Assembly: GCF_001434255.1 (NCBI RefSeq)
Contig: NZ_AZEY01000050.1
Location: forward strand, 1-41,374
Source of the DNA: Lentilactobacillus diolivorans DSM 14421
Lineage (GTDB): Bacteria > Bacillota > Bacilli > Lactobacillales > Lactobacillaceae
Reading direction: 5' to 3'
Length of the DNA stretch: 41,374 nucleotides
A program made the translations under genes and the position numbers. Position 1 is the first letter of the stretch. Each line of letters begins with the position of its first letter. Of the stretch, positions 31,558 through 41,140 are shown piece after piece. The notes below the pieces were generated by a model, which was not told where the DNA came from, ran no database searches, and was given only the letters and a program-made list of their open reading frames with translations.

Positions 31558-33831
31558 ATGACTCAAGATAACTTATTTGCCGATGGTGAAATTACCGTAC
31601 ATGGTGCTAAGCAAAATAATTTAAAAGACATTAATATTCGAATTCCTAAGAAGCGGACGACTGTTTTTGTTGGCCTGTCCGGGGCGGGAAAGTCTTCATT
31701 AGTGTTTGACACGATTGCGGCCCAATCACGTCGGGAACTAAATGAAACGTTTCCTAGTTTTACCCAGCAGTATTTACCCAAGTATGGTCAACCTCAAGTT
31801 AAAGCAATTGATCATTTGCCGGTTGCGATTGTCATCGAGCAGAAGAAAATAGGTCAAAATGCTCGCTCAACAGTTGCGACTTATACAGGTATTTATTCGT
31901 TGTTACGATTATTATTTTCGCGAATTGGCAAACCATTTATTGGCTATTCTGACACCTTTTCTTTCAATATGCCTCAAGGAATGTGCCCCACTTGTCAAGG
32001 CCTGGGCTATGTTGATGAGATTGATGAATCTGCGTTAGTTGATAAGAATAAATCGTTAAATCAAGGTGCGATTACATTTGTTAGTTTTGGCGTCGATACG
32101 TGGCGCTGGAAACGATATGCGAACAGTGGGTTGTTTGATAATGATAAGCCGTTAAAAGACTATTCTGATAAGGAATGGGAATTATTGATGCATGCGCCCC
32201 AGCAACAATTGCACAATGCACCGGCAAATTGGCATCCGACAGCTTTGTATGAGGGGATTGTTCCCCGAATTCGCCGATCGATTCTTCATAAGGCGGAAGC
32301 AAAACATCATAAACAGGAGATTGCCAAAGTTGTGACCCACAAAGATTGCCCAGCCTGTCATGGAACTCGGGTTAATGATTTGGTTCGGTCAAACCATATT
32401 GATGATAAAAATATCGCTGATGTTTGCGCAATGAATCTTTCAGAGGTTGTTACCTTTTTAAATCATATCAAGGTACCACTGGCTGCTTCGATTATTCGTG
32501 AATTGACGACGATGTTAAACTCACTTATTAATATCGGGTTAGGTTATTTGTCATTAGATCGAGGAACCAGTAGCCTTTCCGGTGGTGAATCCCAACGAAT
32601 AAAGATTGCCAAATATCTGAATAGTTCGCTTTCGGATTTGGTTTATATATTGGATGAGCCTAGTGTTGGCTTGCATCCTCACGATATTCGGCTGGTAAAA
32701 CAGGCCCTTCATAAGCTCCAAGATCAGGGGAATACGATTCTGATTGTTGAACATAACCCACTAATGATGACTGGCGCCGATTACGCGGTTGAAATTGGTC
32801 CGGTTGCCGGTAGTGGTGGCGGTCAAATTACGTTTACCGGGACTTTTGACGCATTACTCAAATCGGACACGTTAACCGGGCAATATCTTCGTCGATCTTA
32901 TTCGCTAAAAGCACCGCGAACCCCTAAAGATGGTTGGTTAAAACGCGATCATATTCAGACTCATAACTTAAACGATGTCCATGTCCAAGTTCCTTTGGGT
33001 GTGATGACGGTTTTAACTGGGGTTGCCGGTTCCGGGAAAAGTTCTTTGGCAGAATCTTTAATGAATAGTATTGAAACGCCGGTTATTAATTTAAATCAGC
33101 GGGCAGCCAGTGTTAATTTGCGGTCAACGCCACTCACCTATTTAGGAATTTTTGATAAAATTCGCCAACGATTTGCTAAAGCTAATCAGGTTTCCAGTAG
33201 TTTATTCAGCTATAATGGTAAGGGTGCCTGCCCGGTTTGTAAGGGAAAGGGTGTTACCATTACCAACATGGCGTTTATGGATCCGGTTGTTCAAACCTGT
33301 GAGGCCTGTCACGGTCGGCGTTATAGTCCTGAAGCGCTGAGCTATTATTATCAAGGCCATACCATTGCAGATGTTCTTGAAATGAGCGTGGATGCCGCCA
33401 TTGAGAGTTTTGCCGACGATTCGGTTATTGGACCGCGAATCCATGATCTGCAGCGGGTCGGCTTGGGCTACCTTAAACTAAATCAATCATTAACAACCTT
33501 GTCCGGTGGTGAATTGCAACGGTTATCATTGGCAACACAATTAAACGGTCAGGGAAATATGATTTTTCTTGATGAGCCAACTGCCGGATTGCACATGCAG
33601 GATATTGATAAACTATTAAACCTGTTCAACGAGTTAGTCGAACAAGGGAATACGTTAATCTTAATTGAGCATAATTTGACGGTGATGACGCAGGCAGACT
33701 GGCTAATTGATGTTGGCCCGGATGCTGGTAGTTTTGGTGGCCATATTTTGTATGAAGGCGCGCCCAAAGGAATTTTGACGCAATCAAAGTCTTATACGGC
33801 GGCTGCATTAAACCAAGTTTTAAAGAAATAA
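31558..33831 (+). CDS. Short UvrA-like ATPase (UvrA2/drug-resistance type)
   Basis: The 757-residue twin-ATPase protein of the UvrA family is well below the roughly 940 residues of housekeeping UvrA. Walker A sites are GLSGAGKSS (39-47) and GVAGSGKSS, and signatures are LSGGESQR and LSGGELQR. Zinc-type pairs are CPTC, CPACHGTR, CPVCKGKG and CEACHGRR. The shortening is in the first insertion region, which holds the UvrB contact in full UvrA. A role in DNA-damage or DNA-binding-drug resistance is plausible (DrrC, UvrA2), not classical excision repair. ATG 31558 has AAGGGAATG nearby. Confidence 0.88.
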   Translation: MTQDNLFADGEITVHGAKQNNLKDINIRIPKKRTTVFVGLSGAGKSSLVFDTIAAQSRRELNETFPSFTQQYLPKYGQPQVKAIDHLPVAIVIEQKKIGQNARSTVATYTGIYSLLRLLFSRIGKPFIGYSDTFSFNMPQGMCPTCQGLGYVDEIDESALVDKNKSLNQGAITFVSFGVDTWRWKRYANSGLFDNDKPLKDYSDKEWELLMHAPQQQLHNAPANWHPTALYEGIVPRIRRSILHKAEAKHHKQEIAKVVTHKDCPACHGTRVNDLVRSNHIDDKNIADVCAMNLSEVVTFLNHIKVPLAASIIRELTTMLNSLINIGLGYLSLDRGTSSLSGGESQRIKIAKYLNSSLSDLVYILDEPSVGLHPHDIRLVKQALHKLQDQGNTILIVEHNPLMMTGADYAVEIGPVAGSGGGQITFTGTFDALLKSDTLTGQYLRRSYSLKAPRTPKDGWLKRDHIQTHNLNDVHVQVPLGVMTVLTGVAGSGKSSLAESLMNSIETPVINLNQRAASVNLRSTPLTYLGIFDKIRQRFAKANQVSSSLFSYNGKGACPVCKGKGVTITNMAFMDPVVQTCEACHGRRYSPEALSYYYQGHTIADVLEMSVDAAIESFADDSVIGPRIHDLQRVGLGYLKLNQSLTTLSGGELQRLSLATQLNGQGNMIFLDEPTAGLHMQDIDKLLNLFNELVEQGNTLILIEHNLTVMTQADWLIDVGPDAGSFGGHILYEGAPKGILTQSKSYTAAALNQVLKK

Positions 33832-33852
33832 TGAGTCGGTTTTTGAACTAAA

Positions 33853-33903
33853 ATCGCTTAATCAGCATCTCTTGAGTCGGGGATGTCAATTAAGCGATTT
33901 TTG
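33853..33903. terminator. Terminator after the UvrA-like gene
   Basis: ATCGCTTAAT pairs with ATTAAGCGAT, with an inner GCATC/GGATG helix. TTTTTGTG follows. It lies between convergent genes and may also slow minus-strand transcripts. Confidence 0.7.
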
Positions 33904-33955
33904 TGTTTTGTAAGCAATTATCAAGGGACGTGATCGGCAGCATAGGTTACCAACG

Positions 33956-34537
33956 CTACGATAGTCGGCCACCGTCATTCCATTGACCAATCATTTTGTG
34001 ATCCCGGCAAGCATTCGCAAATTTGGTCATTCTTGACCGAAACAGCTTGGGCTGATTCTTTTTAATCTGGATCGTATCAATGCGAACTCGCTGATAAAGT
34101 GGTGGACAACCAAGAAAGAAGTCCCATGCGCCCGGTCGGCGTTTAAGAGCTCGTTTGATTCGGCTATCAATTTTAAAGTCAGTTATCGTCATATCTGGTA
34201 AGACCCTTCTGCCGGCATCAGTCATGAGTCCAAGCTTCTCCATCCGTCTGCAGCGGGCTTTATTGAGCTCTGACCAGGTACTTCCCGGTCGGCGAGGCAC
34301 AAACCTTTGAGCTGCCGGTTTACTTGGTTCAATTACTTTATAAGTACTGTCAATCCAGCCAAAACACATTGCTTCTTCAACGGCGTCTACATACCAAAAA
34401 TGGTGGTTATCCGTTGGAATCCCACGCTTCACGTTAACCCAGCATTCCGGTTCTGTGTTGTGATGGGTGACCAACCATTTGCGAAACGCAGCTTGATTGA
34501 TCACCGTTAATTTGTTGATTGGGTTTATTCGGGTCAT
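33956..34537 (-). CDS. YdeI/OmpD-associated (OmdA) family protein
   Basis: The 193-residue cytosolic protein carries the YdeI N-terminal marks FRKWLVTHH, VDAVEEAMCFGWIDS and RFVPRRPGSTWSELN. The C-terminal OmdA-type region has basic helices. Members were linked to bacteriocin protection and periplasmic-stress phenotypes in other bacteria; no enzymatic role is established. ATG 34537 is preceded by GAAGGTG on the minus strand. It is monocistronic and convergent with the UvrA-like gene. Confidence 0.85.
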   Translation of the reverse strand: MTRINPINKLTVINQAAFRKWLVTHHNTEPECWVNVKRGIPTDNHHFWYVDAVEEAMCFGWIDSTYKVIEPSKPAAQRFVPRRPGSTWSELNKARCRRMEKLGLMTDAGRRVLPDMTITDFKIDSRIKRALKRRPGAWDFFLGCPPLYQRVRIDTIQIKKNQPKLFRSRMTKFANACRDHKMIGQWNDGGRLS

Positions 34538-34588
34538 TTTTCAACACCTTCTTACATAATTATTGTAAGGGCTTTTTGTAAAATGACA

Positions 34589-34617
34589 ATTGAAAACTGA
34601 TCGTTCACCCCGTATCA
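34589..34617 (+). promoter_or_regulatory. Probable promoter of the large membrane protein gene
   Basis: TTGAAA (34589-34594), 17 bases, TATCAT (34612-34617), with ATG at 34724. Confidence 0.5.
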
Positions 34618-34723
34618 TTAAGAGTAGTAAATGGGTAAAACTAAATGACATAGTTGGCGTCAATGATTGATCAAATCGTTTTTTAAAACGAGACATAAAC
34701 GAGACATAGATGAGAGGTAAAAC

Positions 34724-36472
34724 ATGAGACTATTTATCAATAAGCACCAGGGGTCGTTTGTGTATGGGAGCTTTGCGTTAATTGCAATTGCGATCCATTG
34801 TCTATTTTTATGGCATGGTTGGTTGTTCGCAGCAAATGATATGCAATTCCATCTCCATGAAATCAATGAACTACGTCAAAATATCAGTCACGGAAGTTTA
34901 AACCCATTAATTGCGACTTTTGCATTTAATAATAATGGTAATGCAGTCATCTCCCTTTATCCAAAATGGCCGTTATATCTCTATGCATTTGCTCAAATGC
35001 TGTTTAAGGATTCAATCCGAGGCATTTTTATTGCCGATATGATCAAGACCTTCCTAGGATTAGTGATTGCATTTTACAGCGTTAAAAGTATCAAAAAGGA
35101 TGATCTTTCTGCCTACTTGTTTGCACTGCTGTATATGACCTCCAATATGGTTCTGGCCTATGATTATCAAACAATGGATATTGGGGTTATGTGGAGCCTG
35201 ATTTGGATTCCCCTGGTCTTTGCTGGCTTTTATCAATGGTTGAAAACTGGGAAATGGGTTGGTTTGGCCATCGGGCTTAGCGGCATTTTATTAAGCCATA
35301 TCCTCACATTCGTCATTGTTCTCTTTAGCTTAGTGGTTTTGACTCTGTTTAATTATAAGGTCCTGTTTAGTTTAAAACGCTGGCAGTCGCTATTTAAGGG
35401 AGCAGTCTTAGCGGGATTACTTTCCAGCTTAACCTGTGTTCCCTTAATTTACTTCACGCTGATAACGCCAGTGAGGTATTGGACACCATCAGTTCCGTAT
35501 GGTTTAACCGGAACTGCATTTAAAAACATCTTTCAATTTTTCACAATTAATAATGCATCAATGTATTTAGGGCTGGGAAGTCTGCTTGGAATTGTGGTGA
35601 GCCTCGTTAATTTTAAGCGGATGAGTAAATTTCAAATTGACTTATTTGTGCTGGGCCTATTGCTGATTTTATTGCAGTCTCAGCTTATTCCTTGGAAAAA
35701 GCTGGCTGATACACCGTTAAGTATCATTCAGTTTCCATGGCGGTTGTTGATCATACCGTTAGTTTGCTTCAGTTACCTGTTAGTTGTTAATTCGATTGCG
35801 ATGATTAGAAGGCTTGATTTTCATTATTCGCCGGTTGGAATTGCCGTCATTGGTACGGTTTTATTTGTTGGATCAGCATTACTGCGGTCCGAGCAGTTTA
35901 TCAAATCACAAATTAACACTCAGGAAATTAATTATCGCGTTGTCGCGCAACGAGGGGTTCCAATGGATCAAAATGGCCAACAGATTTATAAGGTAACCAA
36001 TGAGGCTGAGTACCAAAATTTATTGGGGTATAGTATTAGCTGGGACTATTACCCGGTTAAGACTTGTAACGGGACAACCTTACCCAGAATTATGCAGCAT
36101 CAAGGGTTTAATTTGGCTAATGGGGAAACGATTCCGATGAGCTATCGACCCAAGCCTGATGGCATTTATTTTGAATTCAACCTGACAGGTAAGCGGAGTA
36201 ATATTGAGTTACCGTTTGTGGCCTATGATCACCGCTACCAAGTCAGGTTGAACGGTAAAAATGTGTCGTGGCAAATCTCCCCATCAGGCGTGATTCAGTT
36301 GAATCATTTAACGAGTGGCTCCTATCGAGTTGATGTGCAGTACCATAATTCAGGGCTAAAAGTTGGGATGGTGGTGCCGTTCATCATTGGTGTAATTACT
36401 TTATTGGTTATTTTTGTGAAGCCGACCTGGCTGCCGAGTGGGTTGCTAAATAACGGGAAATTCAGACATTAA
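34724..36472 (+). CDS. GT-C-like multi-pass membrane protein (YfhO/6-TM glycosyltransferase type)
   Basis: The 582-residue protein has 10-12 membrane segments over its first 390 residues, an extracytoplasmic beta-rich domain (about 400-555) and a final membrane segment (about 553-573) close to a C-terminal Lys/Arg. The first outside loop contains an acidic motif (ANDMQFHLHEINEL), like the catalytic DD/ED motif region of GT-C transferases. It may decorate a teichoic acid or other glycopolymer. The exact family is not certain. TGAGAGG precedes ATG 34724; a convergent lipoprotein gene follows. Confidence 0.75.
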   Translation: MRLFINKHQGSFVYGSFALIAIAIHCLFLWHGWLFAANDMQFHLHEINELRQNISHGSLNPLIATFAFNNNGNAVISLYPKWPLYLYAFAQMLFKDSIRGIFIADMIKTFLGLVIAFYSVKSIKKDDLSAYLFALLYMTSNMVLAYDYQTMDIGVMWSLIWIPLVFAGFYQWLKTGKWVGLAIGLSGILLSHILTFVIVLFSLVVLTLFNYKVLFSLKRWQSLFKGAVLAGLLSSLTCVPLIYFTLITPVRYWTPSVPYGLTGTAFKNIFQFFTINNASMYLGLGSLLGIVVSLVNFKRMSKFQIDLFVLGLLLILLQSQLIPWKKLADTPLSIIQFPWRLLIIPLVCFSYLLVVNSIAMIRRLDFHYSPVGIAVIGTVLFVGSALLRSEQFIKSQINTQEINYRVVAQRGVPMDQNGQQIYKVTNEAEYQNLLGYSISWDYYPVKTCNGTTLPRIMQHQGFNLANGETIPMSYRPKPDGIYFEFNLTGKRSNIELPFVAYDHRYQVRLNGKNVSWQISPSGVIQLNHLTSGSYRVDVQYHNSGLKVGMVVPFIIGVITLLVIFVKPTWLPSGLLNNGKFRH

Positions 36473-36504
36473 CGTAAGTTTGGTGGCGACGATCGTCATG
36501 GGCA

Positions 36505-36553
36505 CAAAAAAGAGAGACTAGACAAGATGGGCTTGTCATAATCTCTCATTTTT
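36505..36553. terminator. Terminator between convergent genes
   Basis: GAGAGACTAGACAAG pairs with CTTGTCATAATCTCTC, with A-rich and T-rich flanks on both sides. It serves the genes ending at 36472 and 36584. Confidence 0.75.
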
Positions 36554-36583
36554 GGACAATATTGATGGTTTAGAGAATTAACT

Positions 36584-37132
36584 TTAATCGGTTGGTGTTA
36601 CCAGGACTTGCTTAGCTGGATCATTATCCAAGTCGCGGACAACTTTATACCCAGCGACTTTCAAATTGGCTTCGTGATTTTTACCGGCAACTTTGTCTTT
36701 AACGGAAACGGTTTGATCCATTGGAATGTCTGAAAGTTTTCCTTTCATGTAAAGGACAGGGTTATCACTTGATGTATTCTTAAAGGAATAGGTCAAAGTT
36801 CCCTGCTTATTCAAATCATTAGCCTTTTTGGCATCGTTGTAGGTCTTGTACATCTTATCGACACTATAGATCGTGACGGTGTTGTTCTCTTTATTAAATT
36901 TGTAGGCATCAATGCCAGTCTTACTCTTGTAGTTAATTGTTCCGTTCATATACCAAAGATTATTGTTTGATGTTAATGCTTCTTTGGCTGATTTATCCGC
37001 CGTCGGATTCTGCATGCTGGTCTTACTACTAGGATTTGATGATTTCTTAGAAGAATTACCGCAACCGGCAAGGATAAGCGTAACTGATGCAACCACTACA
37101 AAAATAGCGGCTAATGACTTGCTTGTTTTCAT
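36584..37132 (-). CDS. Lipoprotein of unknown function
   Basis: The 182-residue lipoprotein has a signal peptide with lipobox LILAGC (Cys24) and a Ser/Lys/Asn linker. The mature part is rich in Lys and Thr and contains YMNGTINYKSKTGIDAYKF, so a small beta-sandwich is likely. It resembles other short lactobacillar lipoproteins, but I do not recognise a named family. It is transcribed divergently from the LacI regulator, so co-regulation is possible but not shown. Confidence 0.75.
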   Translation of the reverse strand: MKTSKSLAAIFVVVASVTLILAGCGNSSKKSSNPSSKTSMQNPTADKSAKEALTSNNNLWYMNGTINYKSKTGIDAYKFNKENNTVTIYSVDKMYKTYNDAKKANDLNKQGTLTYSFKNTSSDNPVLYMKGKLSDIPMDQTVSVKDKVAGKNHEANLKVAGYKVVRDLDNDPAKQVLVTPTD

Positions 37133-37267
37133 TAATATTCACCTCATATGATGAAATTATCACACAACACTTGCAAAATCTAGTACTATGGCCGAATATT
37201 AATAAAAGATACAAAATTTTAATGCGGACGACATGATCACAATTCAAAAGATGAGAGGTGATTTAAA

Positions 37268-38257
37268 ATGGCAACGATTCGCGATATTGCCAAACAGATG
37301 GGGTTGTCAGTTTCAACTGTATCACGGGCACTTAATGACAATCAGCGAATTAGCGAGAAGACTCGACGAGAAGTGAAGCGGGTCGCGGAGCAAATGGGCT
37401 ATCAACCAAATTACAATGCTCGAAATTTGACGAACCAGGAAGCTAATGCGGTTGGCGTTATCTTCCCAGTTAATAATCGAGTGGTTGATAATATTTTTTA
37501 CGTAGGTTTGTTAAGAGGGATTAACGAGCAGTTAACGGAACGAAATTATGTGTTATCGATTGCGATTGGCAACACAACTGAGCAGGTTTTAGACAATGTT
37601 AAATCGATGATTAATCGGGCGCAAATTAAGCGCTTTATTTTGTTATACTCGCACATCAATGATGACGTCATCAAATTATTAAGACAGCAACCGGTTGAAT
37701 TTGTAACAATTGGGAAACCGGCTGCCGGCCAAAAATGGCTCTATGTGGATAACGACAACATTAAGGCTGGTGCTGATGGGACAAACTATTTAATTGATCA
37801 GTTGCATGTTCAAAATCCGGTCTTTGCTGAATCCCAAAATGGCTGGCCGTATGAATTAGACCGTCGGGAAGGCTATTTGCAGGCAATGCATCGACGTGAT
37901 AAACAGGCAGTTGTTTTTTCAGTTCCTGAAAACGATGAGCAGAAAGTTAACCAATTTATTCAAGAACATCCGAAAATGGATGGAGTGGTCGCTACTGATG
38001 ATTACACGGGACTGCGAATTTACAACTGGTATAAGGCATTATATCCGGATAAGAAAATTGAAGTGGTGGGCTATAATAATTCATTACCCAATGAATTAAC
38101 GGATCAGCATTTCCATTCGGTAGATTTACACCCAATCGAAATGGGACGGGCAGCTGTAAACTTACTATTTGAGGGAAATCAAGATAAAAATAGCGCGGTA
38201 AAGAAAAGGGCGATTGTGGCGCATTCGGTCGGAAAAAGTGCCAAAAGAAGCGATTAG
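37268..38257 (+). CDS. LacI family transcriptional regulator
   Basis: The 329-residue repressor has an N-terminal LacI helix-turn-helix (MATIRDIAKQMGLSVSTVSR and YQPNYNARNL) and a periplasmic-binding-protein-like sugar domain with VGVIFP near 62 and a GPNG-like hinge region. GAGAGG lies ahead of ATG 37268. No sugar transporter or hydrolase is next to it, so the target is unknown; MalR-like control of starch or maltose genes elsewhere is possible. It is divergent from the lipoprotein gene. Confidence 0.9.
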   Translation: MATIRDIAKQMGLSVSTVSRALNDNQRISEKTRREVKRVAEQMGYQPNYNARNLTNQEANAVGVIFPVNNRVVDNIFYVGLLRGINEQLTERNYVLSIAIGNTTEQVLDNVKSMINRAQIKRFILLYSHINDDVIKLLRQQPVEFVTIGKPAAGQKWLYVDNDNIKAGADGTNYLIDQLHVQNPVFAESQNGWPYELDRREGYLQAMHRRDKQAVVFSVPENDEQKVNQFIQEHPKMDGVVATDDYTGLRIYNWYKALYPDKKIEVVGYNNSLPNELTDQHFHSVDLHPIEMGRAAVNLLFEGNQDKNSAVKKRAIVAHSVGKSAKRSD

Positions 38258-38311
38258 ATTCCGGAGAATGGGGTGAAAGGCGATTAACTTATCGGGGTGC
38301 TCCGGTCTGGG

Positions 38312-38416
38312 ATGCACGATACGTTTCGCTGTGTCTTGGGACTAATTGTCAGTACCATTGTTTTACTGGCGGTATTTTGTATCATTAGTGGCAAGCTCCT
38401 TGTAAAGAATCGGTAG
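38312..38416 (+). CDS. Possible 34-residue single-membrane-segment peptide
   Basis: ATG 38312 opens a 34-codon frame, MHDTFRCVLGLIVSTIVLLA, then a short basic tail KLLVKNR. The hydrophobic core with flanking charges is protein-like, but no good ribosome site is visible. It may be a small membrane peptide or a remnant. The rest of the 409-base gap 38258-38666 holds nothing recognisable. Confidence 0.3.
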   Translation: MHDTFRCVLGLIVSTIVLLAVFCIISGKLLVKNR

Positions 38417-38666
38417 TAGTCGTAATAGCGAACGGAAAAGAGCTAATCTTTACCCTTCCTTAAACCGTTCCCCAAGTCCGCCCTGATAGTGTTTAATAGC
38501 GGTTTGCAGATTGGGATGGTAGCTGGGACGTCAAATATCTTGACTGTTTCCTGATTGAAGGTAAACTAAAATCAATTATCAAGTTAATCTGATAATCATC
38601 AATCTTTAAGAAATTGATTTTTATGTTGTCGTCAATTAAGTTTACTAATAAAGAGAGGCTTTCTAA

Positions 38667-38849
38667 ATGATTACATTACTTTTACTGGCATCCGTTGCCA
38701 TCTACTATGTCCTAACACGTTCTAATAACAATCAAACTAAAAACAGAAGCGACCAATTTGGCCGTCAGTATGCCCGCGCTAAAAATGATGAGCCGGAAAT
38801 TTTGGATAAAGGGCAAACTAATGGTCGTTCAAGGCGAAACGTTAATTAG
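38667..38849 (+). CDS. Small membrane-anchored protein of unknown function
   Basis: The 60-residue protein has an N-terminal hydrophobic segment (ITLLLLASVAIYYVL) followed by a polar tail with many Asn, Arg, Lys and Asp. AGAGAGG (38651-38657) lies upstream of ATG 38667. It stands alone, ends near a terminator and has normal codon use, so it is probably expressed. No family is recognised. Confidence 0.5.
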   Translation: MITLLLLASVAIYYVLTRSNNNQTKNRSDQFGRQYARAKNDEPEILDKGQTNGRSRRNVN

Positions 38850-38942
38850 TTATTTACAACAAGCTAATTGGAGATCCTAGAGATAACTTTTAACTCTGGT
38901 TATTAAGATGTTGCTGATTAATCGATTTCATTTAAGTGATAT

Positions 38943-38977
38943 AAAGGCTGAGGCAAATTATTTTGTCCGGCCTTTTT
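38943..38977 (+). terminator. Terminator after the small membrane gene
   Basis: AAAGGC (38943-38948) pairs with GCCTTT, with an additional CAAA/TTTG inside, followed by a T run. Confidence 0.65.
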
Positions 38978-39058
38978 TGTTTGCCATGATATGATGGTCG
39001 AATTCAAAATTTGTTGGGCAAAATAATGAGTGTTAAAACAAAAATCGATTTATTGAAC

Positions 39059-39067
39059 TGTTATAAT
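39059..39067 (+). promoter_or_regulatory. Extended -10 promoter of the S53 protease gene
   Basis: TGTTATAAT (39059-39067) has the TGN extension and a perfect TATAAT, 65 bases before ATG 39132. No good -35 is present at 16-18 bases. Confidence 0.5.
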
Positions 39068-39131
39068 ACGGTAACATGGACTAGGTAAACTAAATCAGTT
39101 TAAAATTTAGGTAGTTATTGGGGGCTTTTAC

Positions 39132-40997
39132 ATGAGAGGAAAACAAATCATTGTTAGCACCGTGAGCGGTTTGCTGGCCTTGGGGATCACAATTACGGTT
39201 AATGCCAAACCTAAACCGAAAAAGGTGGATAATCATGTTACGACGGCTAGTGTTGTTTTTAAACCCACTAGCGAATCAGACTTAACAAACTATGTTTATG
39301 ATACAGTTGATCCTTCTGCGTCAGATTATCATCAATATTTAACACCGACGCAGTTTGCGGAAAAATTTGGTCAACCAAACGCGTATGTTAACATGGTTAA
39401 AAAATACTTAAACAAGTATCACTTGAAAACAACCACGTTTGCTGGAAACCTGGCGATTAAGGTTAGCGGGCATCGAGCGGATATGAATAAAGCCTTTAAA
39501 GCGAAGTATACTAAGGCGAAAGGAAGCCTTTCACGCACCAAGTATCGATTGCCTGGTAAATTATCCAACCGGGTCGTGGCAGTCATTGGATTATATGCTC
39601 AGAAACCGACTACTAAGCAAACCAGGCAGAGTGGAAAAAAACGGGCAACAAGTACCGATGTCCCAACTAACGGAGAAAAGCCACAAACAAATTTATCTGC
39701 CAACCAGTTTTCCAAAAAATATGGTGCTGGAAAATTCGCTGATCATTATCACCTTAATCCGCTTTATCAGCAGGGATTAACCGGTAAAGGTCAACGAATT
39801 GGGATTATTTCTGATGGCGATTTTCATAATAGTGATTTAAAAACGTATTGGAAACAAGCAGGTGTTAATGACAATTTAAGCCGAATTCATAAAGTCTATA
39901 CAATTGATAATGCTAAAAAAGTGACAAATAGTTTGAATAAATCGTTAACGGAATCTCAAATTGAAGCGACACTTGACGTTCAATCGGCCAGCGCCTTGGC
40001 ACCTGATGCGGATATTGATTTTTATAGTGGTCAATCGGCTAATGGTGCAACGGGAAGCCCATCGACATATTTTGCAACATTTGCCCAAGCCATTTCAGAC
40101 AATCGAGATCAGCAGATTTCCACAAGTATTGCACCAACCGTTGAGTTAGCTAACCAGTGGGATGATCATAGTTCAACTCTTCGTCAGTATAATCATGCCT
40201 TTAATTTAATTCTGGAACAAGCGGCTGCTCAGGGGATCACTGTTTTTAGAGCCAGTGGTGATAATGGTCCGCGTGATATGCCCAGTAAAATTGAGAATCA
40301 TGCTGTGACAACTTCACCATACCAAGTCATTGTCGGCGGGACGACACTCCCATACGAAAAAGTTATTAATCAGCGAGTTGTCACTGTTAAAAAAGAAAGG
40401 GCTTGGGGGGATACCTATTCCGCTGTGCCAGCCAAAAACCAGGGCGCCAACTTTCCAGGTAGTGGTGGTGGTTTTTCTGCATTAAATCCAACGCCAAGAT
40501 ATCAACAAGGCTTTTCAGGCGTCAATACTTTTCGGGCAGTTGATCTTCTAAGATATAAGAAGGGGCATTACTTCATTAACAAGCATCCTCGGATTATTTT
40601 TGGAACCGGCAACTCCAGAAATTTACCAGATGTTTCAAGTAATGCGGACATCGTGACTGGCTACGCGACTTATCTTTCGGCTCCTAGCGGGACGAAGAAA
40701 AAGGCCAAGGCCCCTCAGATTAAGATTTGGACGATTGGCGGTGGTACAAGTTATGCGTCGCCACAGATGGCTGCCGCCAATGCTGTTATGAATAGTGGCT
40801 TGCAAGCTGGAACCGGCTTCTGGAACCCCCAGATTTATCAATTTGCAGCCCAGGCTGATACGCCATTTAATGTTCTAAGTGATGCTGATGATAATAATTT
40901 ATATTACACTGGCCAGCCTGGCAAACTCTACAATCAAGCAACCGGCTTGGGAACAATTAATTTTGAAAAGTTGTTCAATAAGTTCAAGTCACAGTAG
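39132..40997 (+). CDS. Secreted S53 family peptidase (sedolisin/pro-kumamolisin)
   Basis: The 621-residue secreted protease has a signal peptide (about 1-25, IIVSTVSGLLALGITITVNA), a pro-kumamolisin activation domain (about 35-160) and an S53 catalytic domain (about 190-620). The catalytic residues Glu278 and Asp282 are in TESQIEATLD, the oxyanion Asp377 in RASGDNG, and Ser540 in GGGTSYASP. A calcium-site stretch near the C-terminus (LSDADDNNLYY, then GLGTINFEKLF) is also typical. These enzymes are usually most active at low pH and cut proteins outside the cell, which suits lactic acid bacteria. No LPXTG or membrane anchor is visible. Confidence 0.92.
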   Translation: MRGKQIIVSTVSGLLALGITITVNAKPKPKKVDNHVTTASVVFKPTSESDLTNYVYDTVDPSASDYHQYLTPTQFAEKFGQPNAYVNMVKKYLNKYHLKTTTFAGNLAIKVSGHRADMNKAFKAKYTKAKGSLSRTKYRLPGKLSNRVVAVIGLYAQKPTTKQTRQSGKKRATSTDVPTNGEKPQTNLSANQFSKKYGAGKFADHYHLNPLYQQGLTGKGQRIGIISDGDFHNSDLKTYWKQAGVNDNLSRIHKVYTIDNAKKVTNSLNKSLTESQIEATLDVQSASALAPDADIDFYSGQSANGATGSPSTYFATFAQAISDNRDQQISTSIAPTVELANQWDDHSSTLRQYNHAFNLILEQAAAQGITVFRASGDNGPRDMPSKIENHAVTTSPYQVIVGGTTLPYEKVINQRVVTVKKERAWGDTYSAVPAKNQGANFPGSGGGFSALNPTPRYQQGFSGVNTFRAVDLLRYKKGHYFINKHPRIIFGTGNSRNLPDVSSNADIVTGYATYLSAPSGTKKKAKAPQIKIWTIGGGTSYASPQMAAANAVMNSGLQAGTGFWNPQIYQFAAQADTPFNVLSDADDNNLYYTGQPGKLYNQATGLGTINFEKLFNKFKSQ

Positions 40998-41041
40998 CCT
41001 TATGCGCACTTTTCGTTCCATGGTCTGTTAGATAATTAGCA

Positions 41042-41099
41042 GATTACCAAAAGGAGTCCCACATTTCGATATTGAAATGTGGGACTCCTTTTGGTAATC
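41042..41099. terminator. Perfect 26-bp inverted repeat, bidirectional terminator
   Basis: Two exact 26-base arms (GATTACCAAAAGGAGTCCCA and on) enclose a 6-base loop GATATT. The arms hold both CCAAAA and TTTTGG. It lies between the convergent S53 gene and pgi and probably stops both transcripts. Confidence 0.8.
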
Positions 41100-41140
41100 C
41101 TAAAAATGATTACGACTTTTAATCGCTATAGGTCTTTATA

